DNA from: Enterocloster asparagiformis
GTDB lineage: Bacteria > Bacillota > Clostridia > Lachnospirales > Lachnospiraceae
Assembly (NCBI GenBank): GCA_018380885.1
Contig: JAGZSY010000059.1
Location: forward strand, 1 to 15,777
Length of the DNA stretch: 15,777 nucleotides
Direction: 5' to 3'
In this document: positions 6,123 to 13,822 of the stretch, in pieces
Numbering within the stretch: position 1 is the stretch's first letter
Layout: each line of letters starts with the position of its first letter
The notes under the pieces: model-generated
What the model was told of the DNA's origin: nothing
The model's input: only the letters and a program-made list of their open reading frames with translations
Databases searched by the model: none
Translations under genes and position numbers: made by a program

Positions 6123-6566
6123 ATGAGAGATGTAGAAAAGACAATCGGAAATCTGATCGACAAGCAGGGGGTGTCCTTTATCGGCTCCGTCGACGAACAG
6201 GGCTGGCCCAACGCCAAGGCCATGCTTCCGCCCCGCAAGCGCGTGGGCATCGAAACCTTTTACTTTACCAGCAACACCTCGTCCATGCGGGCGGCGCAGT
6301 ACCGGCAGAACCCCAAAGCCTGCATCTACTTCTGCGACCGCAGGTTCTACCGCGGGGTTATGCTGACCGGCACCATGGAGGTGCTGACGGACAGCGCTTC
6401 CAGGGAAATGATCTGGCGGGAGGGGGACACGATGTACTACCCCGGCGGCGTCACGGACCCGGACTACTGCGTTTTGAAATTCACCGCCAGCAAGGGCAGG
6501 TTTTACAGCAGCTTTAAATCGGAGAGCTTCGACGTCCCCGCCGCCGCGGAGAGCGCACAGCAGTGA
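6123..6566 (+). CDS. Pyridoxamine 5'-phosphate oxidase-fold (FMN-binding split barrel) protein
   Basis: A 147-residue soluble protein of the PNPOx-like split-barrel superfamily, resembling the general-stress protein 26 type rather than true PdxH. The barrel is recognisable from GVSFIGSVDEQGWPNAKAM (about 15-33), the FYFTSNTSSMRAAQYRQNPKACIYF strand-helix-strand unit that usually contacts FMN phosphate (about 45-69), and GVMLTGTMEVLTD. Members are flavin- or F420-binding reductases or stress proteins. The substrate is not evident. The start at 6123 is set by AGGAGG six bases upstream; an in-frame ATG 84 bases earlier lies before the ribosome site and within the promoter. It follows an HxlR-type gene and is probably controlled by it, suggesting a response to reactive electrophiles or a similar stress (inference). 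Confidence 0.88.
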   Translation: MRDVEKTIGNLIDKQGVSFIGSVDEQGWPNAKAMLPPRKRVGIETFYFTSNTSSMRAAQYRQNPKACIYFCDRRFYRGVMLTGTMEVLTDSASREMIWREGDTMYYPGGVTDPDYCVLKFTASKGRFYSSFKSESFDVPAAAESAQQ

Positions 6567-6572
6567 GAAAAC

Positions 6573-6614
6573 GGGCTTGCCCCGGCAATTTTGCCGCGCG
6601 GCAGGCCCTTTTTT
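6573..6614. terminator. Terminator after the flavoprotein gene
   Basis: The stem GGGCTTGCC (6573-6581) pairs with GGCAGGCCC (6600-6608) with one G-U pair, followed by six T on plus (6609-6614). The minus strand also has a short T run after it, so it may serve the converging moeA operon as well. Confidence 0.8.
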
Positions 6615-6615
6615 C

Positions 6616-6647
6616 CGCTCCCGGCAATGGCCGGGAGCGTTTTCTTT
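6616..6647 (+). terminator. Second terminator between converging units
   Basis: A perfect 10 bp stem (6616-6625 with 6630-6639) with a four-base loop AATG, followed by TTTTCTTT on plus. It stands just before the moeA stop codon (minus strand) and forms a tandem terminator with the one upstream. Confidence 0.75.
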
Positions 6648-6650
6648 CCC

Positions 6651-8021
6651 CTACAGAAAGATCACCCGCACCCTACCGCCCGGCTCCACCGACTCCGTGC
6701 CGGCCGGGATATCCACCAGGCAGTTGCACCCGCTCATGGAGCTCAGGATGCCGGAGGCGTGCTTTTTCACCTCGGGAATCCGCACCTGCCCGTTTTCCCA
6801 GACGCCCCTCAGAAACCGCCTGGAGGGGCTGGCCTTGGGAAAGCCCTGGAGCATGACCGCCTCCCCCGCAGCCGGATTTAAGGCCGGATTGCGGCCCAGC
6901 CTGGCCAGCATGGGCCGCGCCAGCAGCTCGCAGTCCGCCAAGGCGCCGAAGGGATTGCCCGACAGGCTGAGCACCGGCGTGCCGCCCAGCACCGAGCCGA
7001 TGGTGGGCATCCCCGGCTTCATGCGGATTTTCCAGAACAGGCGCGTTGCCCCGGCCAGGGCCAGGGCCTCGTGCATGATATCCTTTTTGCCCACGGAAAC
7101 GCCGCCGGTGGTGATGATGAGATCGGCGCTCTCCCTCGCCCAAAGAAGCCTCTCTGCCATCGCCTCCGGCCGGTCGGCGACCCGCTCCAGCGCGGTGACC
7201 GCCGCCCCCCACTCCCGCAGGCGGGCGGCCAGGAAATACAGATTGTTGTCATAAATCTTACCGGGGGCCAGCGCTGTCCCCGGCTCCGCCAGCTCATCCC
7301 CGGAGGCGAACACCGCCACCCGGACGCGGCGGTAGACGTTCACCCGCTCCCGGCCCAGACCGGCCAAAATCCCCGTCTCCACATAGGTCAGCGCAGTGCC
7401 CTCCCGCAGCACCAGCGCCCCGGCGCGGATGTCCTCGCCCTTGAAGCAGTAATTTTTCCAGGCCTGGCAGGGCTGGTATACCAGAACACGTTCCTCCCCG
7501 TAATCCGTCTGCTCCTGGTATACGCAGCAGTCCGCTCCCTCCGGGATCGGCGCGCCGGTCATGATGCGCATAGCCTGGCCCGGTCCGATCCGCTCCCCGG
7601 ACCAGCCCCCCGCGTCCACCTCCCCGACCACCTGGAGAGCCGCGGGATTTTCACGGGAAGCCCCGGAAATATCCGCGCTGCGCACCGCGTACCCGTCCAC
7701 GGGCGAGCGGTCAAAGGGCGGATTGTCAAAGGAGGCCCGCACGTCCTCGGCCAGAATCCGGCCGCTGCAGTCCAGAATCGGCACTGTCTCCACGTCCCCG
7801 ATTGCCCCGCAGAGTTCTAAGAGCGCGGCGGCCGCCTCCTCCAGGGAAACGCGGTCCGCATTTCCGCGAAAATCCGCTCCCTCCCTCTCTCCCGCCGGGT
7901 TCAGGCGGCCGCGGTCCGCATGGCCGTTCCCGCCCGCGCTTTCCTGCCCGGCGGCTCCGCCCCCATATACCGGCTGTTTTTTCCAGGTCCGTTTCTCTTC
8001 CAGTCTGTTTTCCGTTCTCAT
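6651..8021 (-). CDS. moeA: Molybdopterin molybdenumtransferase MoeA
   Basis: A 456-residue cytosolic enzyme that inserts molybdate into adenylated molybdopterin, the last step of molybdenum cofactor synthesis. Family motifs are clear: PPFDRSPVDGYAV (101-113), GKIYDNN (254-260), TTGGVSVGKKD (304-314), MKPGMPTIGSVLGG (334-347) and SLSGNPFGAL (352-361), followed by the C-terminal beta domain (about 375-456). The conserved part begins at RVSLEEA (about 57). The first 55 or so residues are a Gly/Arg/Glu-rich stretch not found in typical MoeA of about 400 residues. The ATG at 8021 is chosen because AGGAGG lies 11 bases upstream. Longer in-frame starts at 8090 and 8123 lack a usable ribosome site and would place a GC-rich hairpin (8055-8085) inside the coding region. 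It is the last gene of the operon and supplies cofactor for the molybdoenzyme encoded at 10718-12835. Confidence 0.93.
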   Translation of the reverse strand: MRTENRLEEKRTWKKQPVYGGGAAGQESAGGNGHADRGRLNPAGEREGADFRGNADRVSLEEAAAALLELCGAIGDVETVPILDCSGRILAEDVRASFDNPPFDRSPVDGYAVRSADISGASRENPAALQVVGEVDAGGWSGERIGPGQAMRIMTGAPIPEGADCCVYQEQTDYGEERVLVYQPCQAWKNYCFKGEDIRAGALVLREGTALTYVETGILAGLGRERVNVYRRVRVAVFASGDELAEPGTALAPGKIYDNNLYFLAARLREWGAAVTALERVADRPEAMAERLLWARESADLIITTGGVSVGKKDIMHEALALAGATRLFWKIRMKPGMPTIGSVLGGTPVLSLSGNPFGALADCELLARPMLARLGRNPALNPAAGEAVMLQGFPKASPSRRFLRGVWENGQVRIPEVKKHASGILSSMSGCNCLVDIPAGTESVEPGGRVRVIFL

Positions 8022-8050
8022 CCCTTGTCCGTCCTCCTCATCTTCCGCGC

Positions 8051-8085
8051 AAAACCGGCCGGCCTGGTGTTCCCATGCCGGCCGG
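8051..8085 (-). terminator. GC-rich hairpin in the TDT-moeA gap, possible attenuator
   Basis: A perfect 9 bp stem (CCGGCCGGC at 8055-8063 read with GCCGGCCGG at 8077-8085) with a 13-base loop is followed on the minus strand by TTTT and then GCGC. It is terminator-like with a short T run. It lies in the only gap longer than 20 bases within the eight-gene run, so it may reduce moeA transcription relative to the upstream genes or protect the upstream RNA. Confidence 0.5.
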
Positions 8086-8147
8086 ACCATGATTTGAATA
8101 CCGCGGTACGGGGCCTGCCGCATTCTCCGGCGAACGGCCCTCTGCGG

Positions 8148-9086
8148 TCAGGCCGCCGTTTTCATACTGTTCCGCCACATTTTATAAAAGCAGAACATAA
8201 CCATTCCAATTATAGCAGTTGTCAGGTAAATTTGGAAGCCTGCAATCTGCTTGATCACGCCGGCAAGCGTCTCCTGCCCGGCTCCAGCAAAGTAGGCGGA
8301 GGCCTTGTTGGAGGCCACGACCCCGATGGCCATGGGGAAGGTGAGTCCCGCAAAGCCCGGCGTAAAGGGCACGGCGTAGAACGCAGGCAGCTTTACCACG
8401 ATGAAGGCCAGGGAAGCCATCACGCAGACGGTGAGCGCCGTCACCACGATCTGGCTGGGCTCCTGCACCACATTCAGATAGCTGACCAGGCACAGGCTGC
8501 AGGGCGCCAGCACGATGGCCTGGGTGTGGAAGGCCGCGGGCTTCACCTCCCGCGTGATCAGACGCCAGACCATGAAGGGGATGGTGACCGTGTAGATGAA
8601 CAGGCCCCAGCAAAGCACGGCCTTAGCCATGATGGGAGGCAGCACCGCGGCGCCCGCCACCGTGGAGACCATGATGCCGTTAAAGGTCACAAACCAGCTG
8701 GGCACAAAGGTGTCCAGGTTGACGCCGTGGAACACGTTTCTCCACAGAAATACCAGAATATGTACCGCGTGGATGCAGACGGCCGCGATCAGCAGCGCCC
8801 GCATGGGGCCGGGAATCCAATCCCGGTAATAGCTGGTCAGGATCATAGTCACCATGGTAATTCCGGCGTACAGGCTGGCCGGGATGGTGTTCTTGTACTC
8901 GCTGTTCACCGCCGCGGGATAGCGGACGATTTTTACCAGATAGCACACCAGCACCACGGTGGAAATCCACATGGTCAGATGGCGCACCCAGTCGTATCCC
9001 AGGGACTGGTACACATTGGAAAGGGTGGCCGCCCCCAGCATGGTGGGCACGACTGCGATGGGCATATTTTTCAATTTTCCGTTCAT
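8148..9086 (-). CDS. TDT-family (TehA/SLAC1-like) anion transporter
   Basis: A 312-residue integral membrane protein with about ten hydrophobic segments spread over the full length. It belongs to the tellurite-resistance/dicarboxylate transporter (TDT) family, recognised from MPIAVVPTMLGAATLSNVYQ at the N-terminus, FVTFNGIMVSTVAGAA mid-protein, and the KLPAFYAVPFTPGFAGLTFPMAIG segment with the family's proline/phenylalanine pattern near the C-terminus. Family members include TehA, yeast Mae1 (malate), yeast Ssu1 (sulfite efflux) and plant SLAC1 (nitrate/chloride). It overlaps the preceding flavoprotein gene by an ATGA junction and has its own ribosome site, so it is translationally coupled to a redox operon. 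Given the neighbours, sulfite, nitrite or nitrate is a more likely cargo than tellurite or dicarboxylate, but that is inference from context. Confidence 0.8.
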   Translation of the reverse strand: MNGKLKNMPIAVVPTMLGAATLSNVYQSLGYDWVRHLTMWISTVVLVCYLVKIVRYPAAVNSEYKNTIPASLYAGITMVTMILTSYYRDWIPGPMRALLIAAVCIHAVHILVFLWRNVFHGVNLDTFVPSWFVTFNGIMVSTVAGAAVLPPIMAKAVLCWGLFIYTVTIPFMVWRLITREVKPAAFHTQAIVLAPCSLCLVSYLNVVQEPSQIVVTALTVCVMASLAFIVVKLPAFYAVPFTPGFAGLTFPMAIGVVASNKASAYFAGAGQETLAGVIKQIAGFQIYLTTAIIGMVMFCFYKMWRNSMKTAA

Positions 9087-10318
9087 TTCGTCACCTCGTA
9101 GTAGTATTCGAATTTGTCGCTGGTGTGGAAGAAATCAGAGTAATCGATGGAGAACAGCGGCTTTTTCACCCTGGACACATCGATTTTCCGGGCGATCAGC
9201 TGGGTCAGCACGCCGCCGTAGGACAAATCCCCCTGGAGGATGGCGCCGTAGATTCTGCCGTCCTTGTGGATCACCTTGCGGTACTGCTCCCCCGTGTCCT
9301 CCACGATCTCCTCATAGGTGCCGTCCGGCTTCTCCGGGACCCCCAGGGACATGGTGGGAATGTCCAGGAAATTCATGGTGGACTTGCTGGCGAAGAAATC
9401 CTCCATCCCCGCCTTCACCCCGGCCATATTGTCCGCAGCCACCATGCCCTGCTTTACGGCCGCAGGCCAGATTGGGGAGCGGCCGCTCACGTCGCCCGCC
9501 CCGTAGACGTCGGGCGCGCTGGTGCGCCCGCAGGGGTCCACGACCAGGCCGAAGCTGTCCAGCGCAAGGCCGGAGCCCTCCAGAAATTCCACGTTGGAGC
9601 GCACGCCCGCCGTGACCACCAGCAGGTCGCAGGGGATTTCCAGGCCTCCGGTGAGAACCAGGGAGCTCACGCTGCCGTCTCCCCCGCAGCGCACCTCCTC
9701 GATGGCGCAGCCCAGATGGAGCTTCACGCCCCTGTCCTTTAACGCCTGCTGGTAGACCGAGGCGGCCCGGTCATCCAGCTGCTTTACCAGCAGCCGCCCG
9801 GCCGTCTCCACCAGCTCCACGCTGCGGCCTGTGTGCAGAAAGCCCACCGCCGCGTCCAGGCCGGTGAGGCCTCCGCCCATGATCACAATGTGCTTTGCGG
9901 TCTCCGCCGCCGCCATGATCGCCTCCGTCTCCTCAAGATCGCGGAAGCCGTACACGCCCCCTGCCTCCCGCAGCCCCTTTACCGGCGGCAGGAAGGTGTG
10001 GGAACCGGTGGCGATGAGCAGCTTGTCGTAGGTCAGGCTGGTCCCGTCCGACAGGGAAATCTCCTTTTTTCCAATGTCCACGCCCGTGCAGGAGGTCCCC
10101 CTTCTCCAGTCCACCCGGTAGCGGGTCTCAAAATCCTCCTCCGCAAAACAGAGCTGCTCCCTGGTGCGCAAATTGCCGATCAGGTGGTGGAGGATGCAGC
10201 GGGAATAGATTTCCCGGTCCCTGCTCACCATCACGATTTCCGCCTCGGGGCACCGCTTGCGCAGCTGTCTCGCGCCGTTTATGCCGGCCGCGCTGGCGCC
10301 CAATACCACATATCTCAT
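9083..10318 (-). CDS. NAD(P)/FAD-dependent oxidoreductase of the molybdoenzyme module
   Basis: A 411-residue flavoprotein of the pyridine nucleotide-disulfide oxidoreductase fold, like nitrite-reductase NirB N-domains and rubredoxin/NADH oxidoreductases. Visible are the N-terminal FAD dinucleotide motif LGASAAG (5-11), LIATGS (101-106), the NAD(P)-binding GGGLTG (148-153) and the FAD ribityl motif VYGAGDVSG (271-279), followed by a C-terminal interface domain (about 310-411). It lacks FeS cysteine motifs, so it probably passes electrons from NAD(P)H to the adjacent four-cluster ferredoxin and then to the molybdenum subunit. The start at 10318 overlaps the ferredoxin stop codon as ATGA and has GGAGG upstream; the frame is open further upstream, but that stretch is out of frame within the ferredoxin gene. 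A molybdoenzyme, FeS protein and NADH flavoprotein trio resembles the clostridial nar nitrate reductase set. Confidence 0.88.
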   Translation of the reverse strand: MRYVVLGASAAGINGARQLRKRCPEAEIVMVSRDREIYSRCILHHLIGNLRTREQLCFAEEDFETRYRVDWRRGTSCTGVDIGKKEISLSDGTSLTYDKLLIATGSHTFLPPVKGLREAGGVYGFRDLEETEAIMAAAETAKHIVIMGGGLTGLDAAVGFLHTGRSVELVETAGRLLVKQLDDRAASVYQQALKDRGVKLHLGCAIEEVRCGGDGSVSSLVLTGGLEIPCDLLVVTAGVRSNVEFLEGSGLALDSFGLVVDPCGRTSAPDVYGAGDVSGRSPIWPAAVKQGMVAADNMAGVKAGMEDFFASKSTMNFLDIPTMSLGVPEKPDGTYEEIVEDTGEQYRKVIHKDGRIYGAILQGDLSYGGVLTQLIARKIDVSRVKKPLFSIDYSDFFHTSDKFEYYYEVTK

Positions 10319-10737
10319 TCCGCCACCTCCTCCATTGTAATCGCCGCCATGGGACAAATCTCCACGCACATGGGGTCCGGCGAGCCGTCCGCACTGCGGT
10401 GCACGCACATGTCGCATTTCATGATCTCCTTGTGCTCGAGGCGGTCGCTCTTTAACACGCCGTAGGGACAGGCCATGATGCACATATAGCAGCTGGCGCA
10501 TTTCTCCTTGTCGTACTCCACAAAACCCGTGTCCGGGTTCTTGTGCATCGCCCCGGTCATGCAGGTGTACACGCACTCGGGCCGGTCGCAATGGCGGCAG
10601 AATATAGGCGCGCACTTGCCCTCGCTGTCAATCACCACGCGGTTTCTGGCGTCGCAGGACTCATGGCTGACCACGCAGGCCGTCACACAGGTCAGACAGC
10701 CGATACAGCGGCTTCTGTCAATTTTGATCCGATACAT
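10315..10737 (-). CDS. Four-cluster ferredoxin-like electron transfer subunit (CooF/HycB type)
   Basis: A 140-residue protein with 16 cysteines in four 4Fe-4S motifs: C11-C14-C17-C21, C47-C50-C55-C59, C80-C83-C86-C90, and C108-C111 with C124-C128. This is the pattern of CooF, HycB, HydN and the beta subunits of molybdoenzymes. There is no Tat signal or membrane anchor, so it acts in the cytoplasm and very probably wires the flavoprotein to the molybdenum subunit. The ATG at 10737 is preferred because AAGGAGG lies 8 bases upstream; an ATG nine codons earlier lacks a site. It overlaps the molybdoenzyme gene by 20 bases and the flavoprotein gene by four bases, a strong sign of coupled translation and complex formation. 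Confidence 0.92.
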   Translation of the reverse strand: MYRIKIDRSRCIGCLTCVTACVVSHESCDARNRVVIDSEGKCAPIFCRHCDRPECVYTCMTGAMHKNPDTGFVEYDKEKCASCYMCIMACPYGVLKSDRLEHKEIMKCDMCVHRSADGSPDPMCVEICPMAAITMEEVAE

Positions 10738-12835
10738 GACCGTTTCCTCCTTCCGCTTTTTCAAACCAAACCGGGGTCGCCTTGTAGGACGGCTCCTTGG
10801 AATAGGGGTCGTAAATGGACGGCGTCAGCTTGTTGCACTGGATGTAGTGGATGGGCGCGTACAGCTCCTGCTCCCTCACGTGCCCGGAAAGGCGCGTCCG
10901 AAACACCGCGCTGTGCCCGTTGGCCGAGTGCACCCGCACGAAATCATTTTCCTCCACGCCCTTCTCCCCGGCTGTCCGCGGGTTCATGAACAGGTAAGCC
11001 TCCTTGGCCGAAACGTCCTCCACAAACTGGACCTCCCTGGTGCGGGACTGGGTGTGCCACTGGCCCACGGAGCCTCTGCCGGTGTTGAACACATAGGGAA
11101 ATTCCCTGCTTAAGGGCAGCGGATTCTCCCTGGGCGCCTCGAATTTGAATTGCGCCTTCTTGCTGGGCGTGAAGAAATTCCCGTCCCCGTACAGGCGGCG
11201 CTGATCCTCCAAAAGCTCCTCCCCCTCCCGGAAGGGCCACTGGACGCCGCGAGAATTTTCCAGCATTTCCCAGGTCACACCGGTGATATCGCCGGGCATA
11301 CCCTTCGAGCACTTTTTCATCAGCTCAAAGCAGTCCCTGGGCGTCTCCCAGCCCCTCAGCAGATCGCCCATGCCCAGGGCGCGGCCCACTCCCAGCACGG
11401 CCTCGTAGTCGCTGATCTCGTTTTCCCCTCTGGGGAGGCAGGGGCGCATGGCGGAGAGACGGCGCTCCAGGTTGATATAGGTGCCCTCCTTCTTGATGCC
11501 CGGCACCACGGGGAAGAACACCGTGCAGTGCTCCGCGCTCTCGATGGTGTCGTAGATGTCCTGGACCACGAACAGCTCCAGCTTTTTCACCGCCTCGGCA
11601 AAGGTCTCGTTGTTGGTCCAGCTGTGCCGCGGGTTGGTGCAGAGAATCCACAGGCCCTTGATCCTTCCCTCGTTAATCCCCTCGATGATCTGGTTGTAGG
11701 TGGCGGTGGGCTTCTCTGCCAGCACGCTCTCATCCACGCCCAGGGCTGCGGCCACCGCGGCCCTGCGGGCAGGGTTGGTGAAATCGCCGCCCGCGTAGAG
11801 CACCGCCGTGTTGGAGTACGCCCTGGAGCCCATGGCGTTGCACTGTCCGGTGATGGAGTTGGCCCCGGTGCCGGGCCGCCCGATGTTGCCGGTCATCAGC
11901 GCGATGTTGATGATAGCCTGGGCCGTGCGCACCGCCTCGTAGCCCTGGTTCACGCCCATGGTCCACCAGAAGGACACGCGCTTGCCCTCGTGAATTAATC
12001 CCGCCAGCTCCAGAATCCGCTCCGGCTCCAGGCCGGTGGTCTCCAGCGCCCGCTCCAGGATAAACGCCTTGGCGAACTCCCGGAACTCCTCGTAGCCCTC
12101 GGTGTGGGCCGCGATATAATCCTCGTCCACCCAGCCCTTCCCGATCAGCACATTGGCCAGGGTGTAGAACAAGCAGAGATCGCCCTTCCAGCGGACCGGA
12201 TACCAGTAGTCCGCGTTCATAGCCGTCTCGGACTCCCTCGGGTCGATGACGATGACCTTCTTTCCCGGGATCTTGTTCAGCTTCACCCGCCTCCACAGAA
12301 TGGGGTGGGCCACCACCGGGTTTGCCCCCACGAACACGATGGTGTCGGACAGCTCCAAATCCTTCAGGGTGTAGCCCGGCGCGTCAAATCCAAAGCTCTG
12401 CTTGTGGGCCACCACGGCGGTGGCCATGCACAGGCGGGTGTTGCCGTCCACATTTGTTTTCAGGTAGTTGCGCATCACGTGGCCGAAAATGGCAAACTCC
12501 TCCAGGGTCAGCTGCCCCGTGCTGATCCCCGCCACGCTCTCGCGCCCGTATTTCTCCTGAAGCTCCTGAAGCTTTTCAGCCACATGCCTGAAGCCCTCCT
12601 CCCAGGACACCTCCTTCATGGCGCCGTCCGCCTGCCGAATCTTCGGCAGCGGTGACGTCTTGACCACGGTCTGCTGTTTGTCCAGGGACAGCCCCTTGAT
12701 GCAGCAGAAGCCGTCGTTGACCGGATAGCCCTTGGTGGGCAGCACCTTGACGATGCGCCCGTCCTCCACGTAGAAATCCATGTTGCAGTCCAGGGCGCAG
12801 TAATTGCAGGTCGATTGTACCCGTTTCATCTCCAT
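10718..12835 (-). CDS. Molybdopterin oxidoreductase, NarB/NasA-like (putative nitrate reductase)
   Basis: A 705-residue cytoplasmic enzyme of the bis-MGD molybdopterin (DMSO reductase) superfamily. An N-terminal 4Fe-4S motif C10-x2-C13-x3-C17 with C44/C45 is present. The molybdenum ligand is predicted to be C136, in GNTRLCMATAVVAH, which resembles the NapA/NasA/NarB context (N-x-R-x-CMA-x-A). It is not selenocysteine, and no in-frame TGA is present. Further family landmarks are FVGANPVVAHPI (about 171-182), VIDPRESETA (about 195-204), a glycine-rich TGNIGRPGTGANSITGQCNAMGS (about 338-360), and the C-terminal molybdopterin-dinucleotide-binding domain (about 590-700). There is no twin-arginine signal. 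Family resemblance and partner genes favour nitrate reductase; formate dehydrogenase or another oxyanion reductase cannot be excluded. The start at 12835 has GAGGGGGAA upstream and lies 11 bases after the asrC stop. Confidence 0.87.
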   Translation of the reverse strand: MEMKRVQSTCNYCALDCNMDFYVEDGRIVKVLPTKGYPVNDGFCCIKGLSLDKQQTVVKTSPLPKIRQADGAMKEVSWEEGFRHVAEKLQELQEKYGRESVAGISTGQLTLEEFAIFGHVMRNYLKTNVDGNTRLCMATAVVAHKQSFGFDAPGYTLKDLELSDTIVFVGANPVVAHPILWRRVKLNKIPGKKVIVIDPRESETAMNADYWYPVRWKGDLCLFYTLANVLIGKGWVDEDYIAAHTEGYEEFREFAKAFILERALETTGLEPERILELAGLIHEGKRVSFWWTMGVNQGYEAVRTAQAIINIALMTGNIGRPGTGANSITGQCNAMGSRAYSNTAVLYAGGDFTNPARRAAVAAALGVDESVLAEKPTATYNQIIEGINEGRIKGLWILCTNPRHSWTNNETFAEAVKKLELFVVQDIYDTIESAEHCTVFFPVVPGIKKEGTYINLERRLSAMRPCLPRGENEISDYEAVLGVGRALGMGDLLRGWETPRDCFELMKKCSKGMPGDITGVTWEMLENSRGVQWPFREGEELLEDQRRLYGDGNFFTPSKKAQFKFEAPRENPLPLSREFPYVFNTGRGSVGQWHTQSRTREVQFVEDVSAKEAYLFMNPRTAGEKGVEENDFVRVHSANGHSAVFRTRLSGHVREQELYAPIHYIQCNKLTPSIYDPYSKEPSYKATPVWFEKAEGGNGHVSDQN

Positions 12836-12846
12836 TTCCCCCTCTC

Positions 12847-13809
12847 TCAGTATTTGACGCCGCCCCAGTAGATGCGGTTTTGAATTTCCGCCAGCTCCGG
12901 CAGCTTCACGTCCTTTAACGCCCATTTCTTGAACTCCTCGAAGCCCGTCCGGTCCACAATGTAGCCGATGTGCTCCTTTCCCCCGGGGGCGCTCCGGTCG
13001 ATATACTCCCGCACGTACTCGTAGGTGTTGGTGATGATCTTTAAAATGCTCTCCTCATCGGCCCACTTGATAAAATCCTCTCCCAGGCGCGGGTTCTTCT
13101 TCCCCGTCCGCCCCAGAAGCGTCAGGCGGTAATATTTCTTTTCGCTGCGCACCCAGGCCCTGGTGGGACACTGGAGCACGCACTCCCCGCAGCCGATGCA
13201 CTTCTCGTGGCTGCGCCGGATTCTGTAGTTCACCATGGTCAGCGCGCCCACGGACTTCCTCCGGCAGGCCTTCTCGCAGGCCCCGCAGCTCACGCAGCGC
13301 TCCGGCCGGTACTGGGGCTCGGTCATGCCCATGATGCCGAAATCGTGCATGCGCACTTTGGCGCAGTCGTTGGGGCAGCCGGTCAGCGCCACCTTCACGT
13401 GCAAGTCGTCGGGAAAGACGGCCTTCTCGATCTTGAACGCAAACTCGCTGGTGTCGTAACAGGCGTAGGGACAGACTTTATTGCCCACGCAGGCGGAAAT
13501 GTTGCGGGTGCCGGAGGACGAATAGCCCTGGCCCGGCTCCGGCTGGTTGATTCCCAGCCCCTCGATGATGGGCTGCAGCATCTGGTTGACCTTTTTCATG
13601 TCCTCGTAGCGGATTCCGGGAATCTCAAAGCCCTGGCGCACCGTCATGTGCACCGAGCCGTTGCCGTAGGTCTCCGCAATCTCCTGAATCATGGACAGAT
13701 ATTGGGCGTCCAGATGGCCGCCGGGCACCCGGACGCGGGAGGCTGTGAGGCCCCGCTCCTTTGTCACGCGGAACGCATTTTTCTTCAGCTTCTTTGTATT
13801 GACATCCAT
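12847..13809 (-). CDS. asrC: Anaerobic sulfite reductase subunit C (siroheme catalytic subunit)
   Basis: A 320-residue siroheme/4Fe-4S reductase, the catalytic part of the dissimilatory-type AsrABC complex that reduces sulfite to sulfide with NADH. Siroheme and FeS ligands are seen as C107-x5-C113 (ACVGNKVC) and C145-x3-C149 (GCPNDC). The half-domain RQGFEIPGI (58-66) is the usual nitrite/sulfite reductase ferredoxin-like repeat. Two inserted 4Fe-4S motifs follow: C172-C175-C178-C182 and C204-C207-C210-C214. Siroheme reductases can also reduce nitrite, which matters given the nitrate-reductase-like gene 11 bases downstream. AGGAGG lies 9 bases before the ATG, and the gap to asrB is 13 bases. 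The length is slightly under that of the Salmonella homologue. Confidence 0.94.
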   Translation of the reverse strand: MDVNTKKLKKNAFRVTKERGLTASRVRVPGGHLDAQYLSMIQEIAETYGNGSVHMTVRQGFEIPGIRYEDMKKVNQMLQPIIEGLGINQPEPGQGYSSSGTRNISACVGNKVCPYACYDTSEFAFKIEKAVFPDDLHVKVALTGCPNDCAKVRMHDFGIMGMTEPQYRPERCVSCGACEKACRRKSVGALTMVNYRIRRSHEKCIGCGECVLQCPTRAWVRSEKKYYRLTLLGRTGKKNPRLGEDFIKWADEESILKIITNTYEYVREYIDRSAPGGKEHIGYIVDRTGFEEFKKWALKDVKLPELAEIQNRIYWGGVKY

Positions 13810-13822
13810 TCTCGCACGCCTC

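Noticed and set aside
8022..8147. Molybdenum cofactor riboswitch before moeA
   Set aside because: The gap is short and holds one simple GC hairpin. The multi-stem conserved architecture of the Moco motif is not visible.
7920..9101. Plus-strand open frame of 393 codons opposite TDT and moeA
   Set aside because: It is antisense to two recognised genes, with His/Gly/Asp-biased composition characteristic of a shadow frame.
10319..10615. Upstream extension of the flavoprotein frame
   Set aside because: The open stretch lies out of frame within the ferredoxin gene. The FAD motif begins right after the ATG at 10318, which has a ribosome site.
12405..12450. Selenocysteine at the active site of the molybdoenzyme
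   Set aside because: The predicted ligand codon encodes cysteine (C136), and no in-frame TGA or downstream SECIS-like hairpin is needed or seen.
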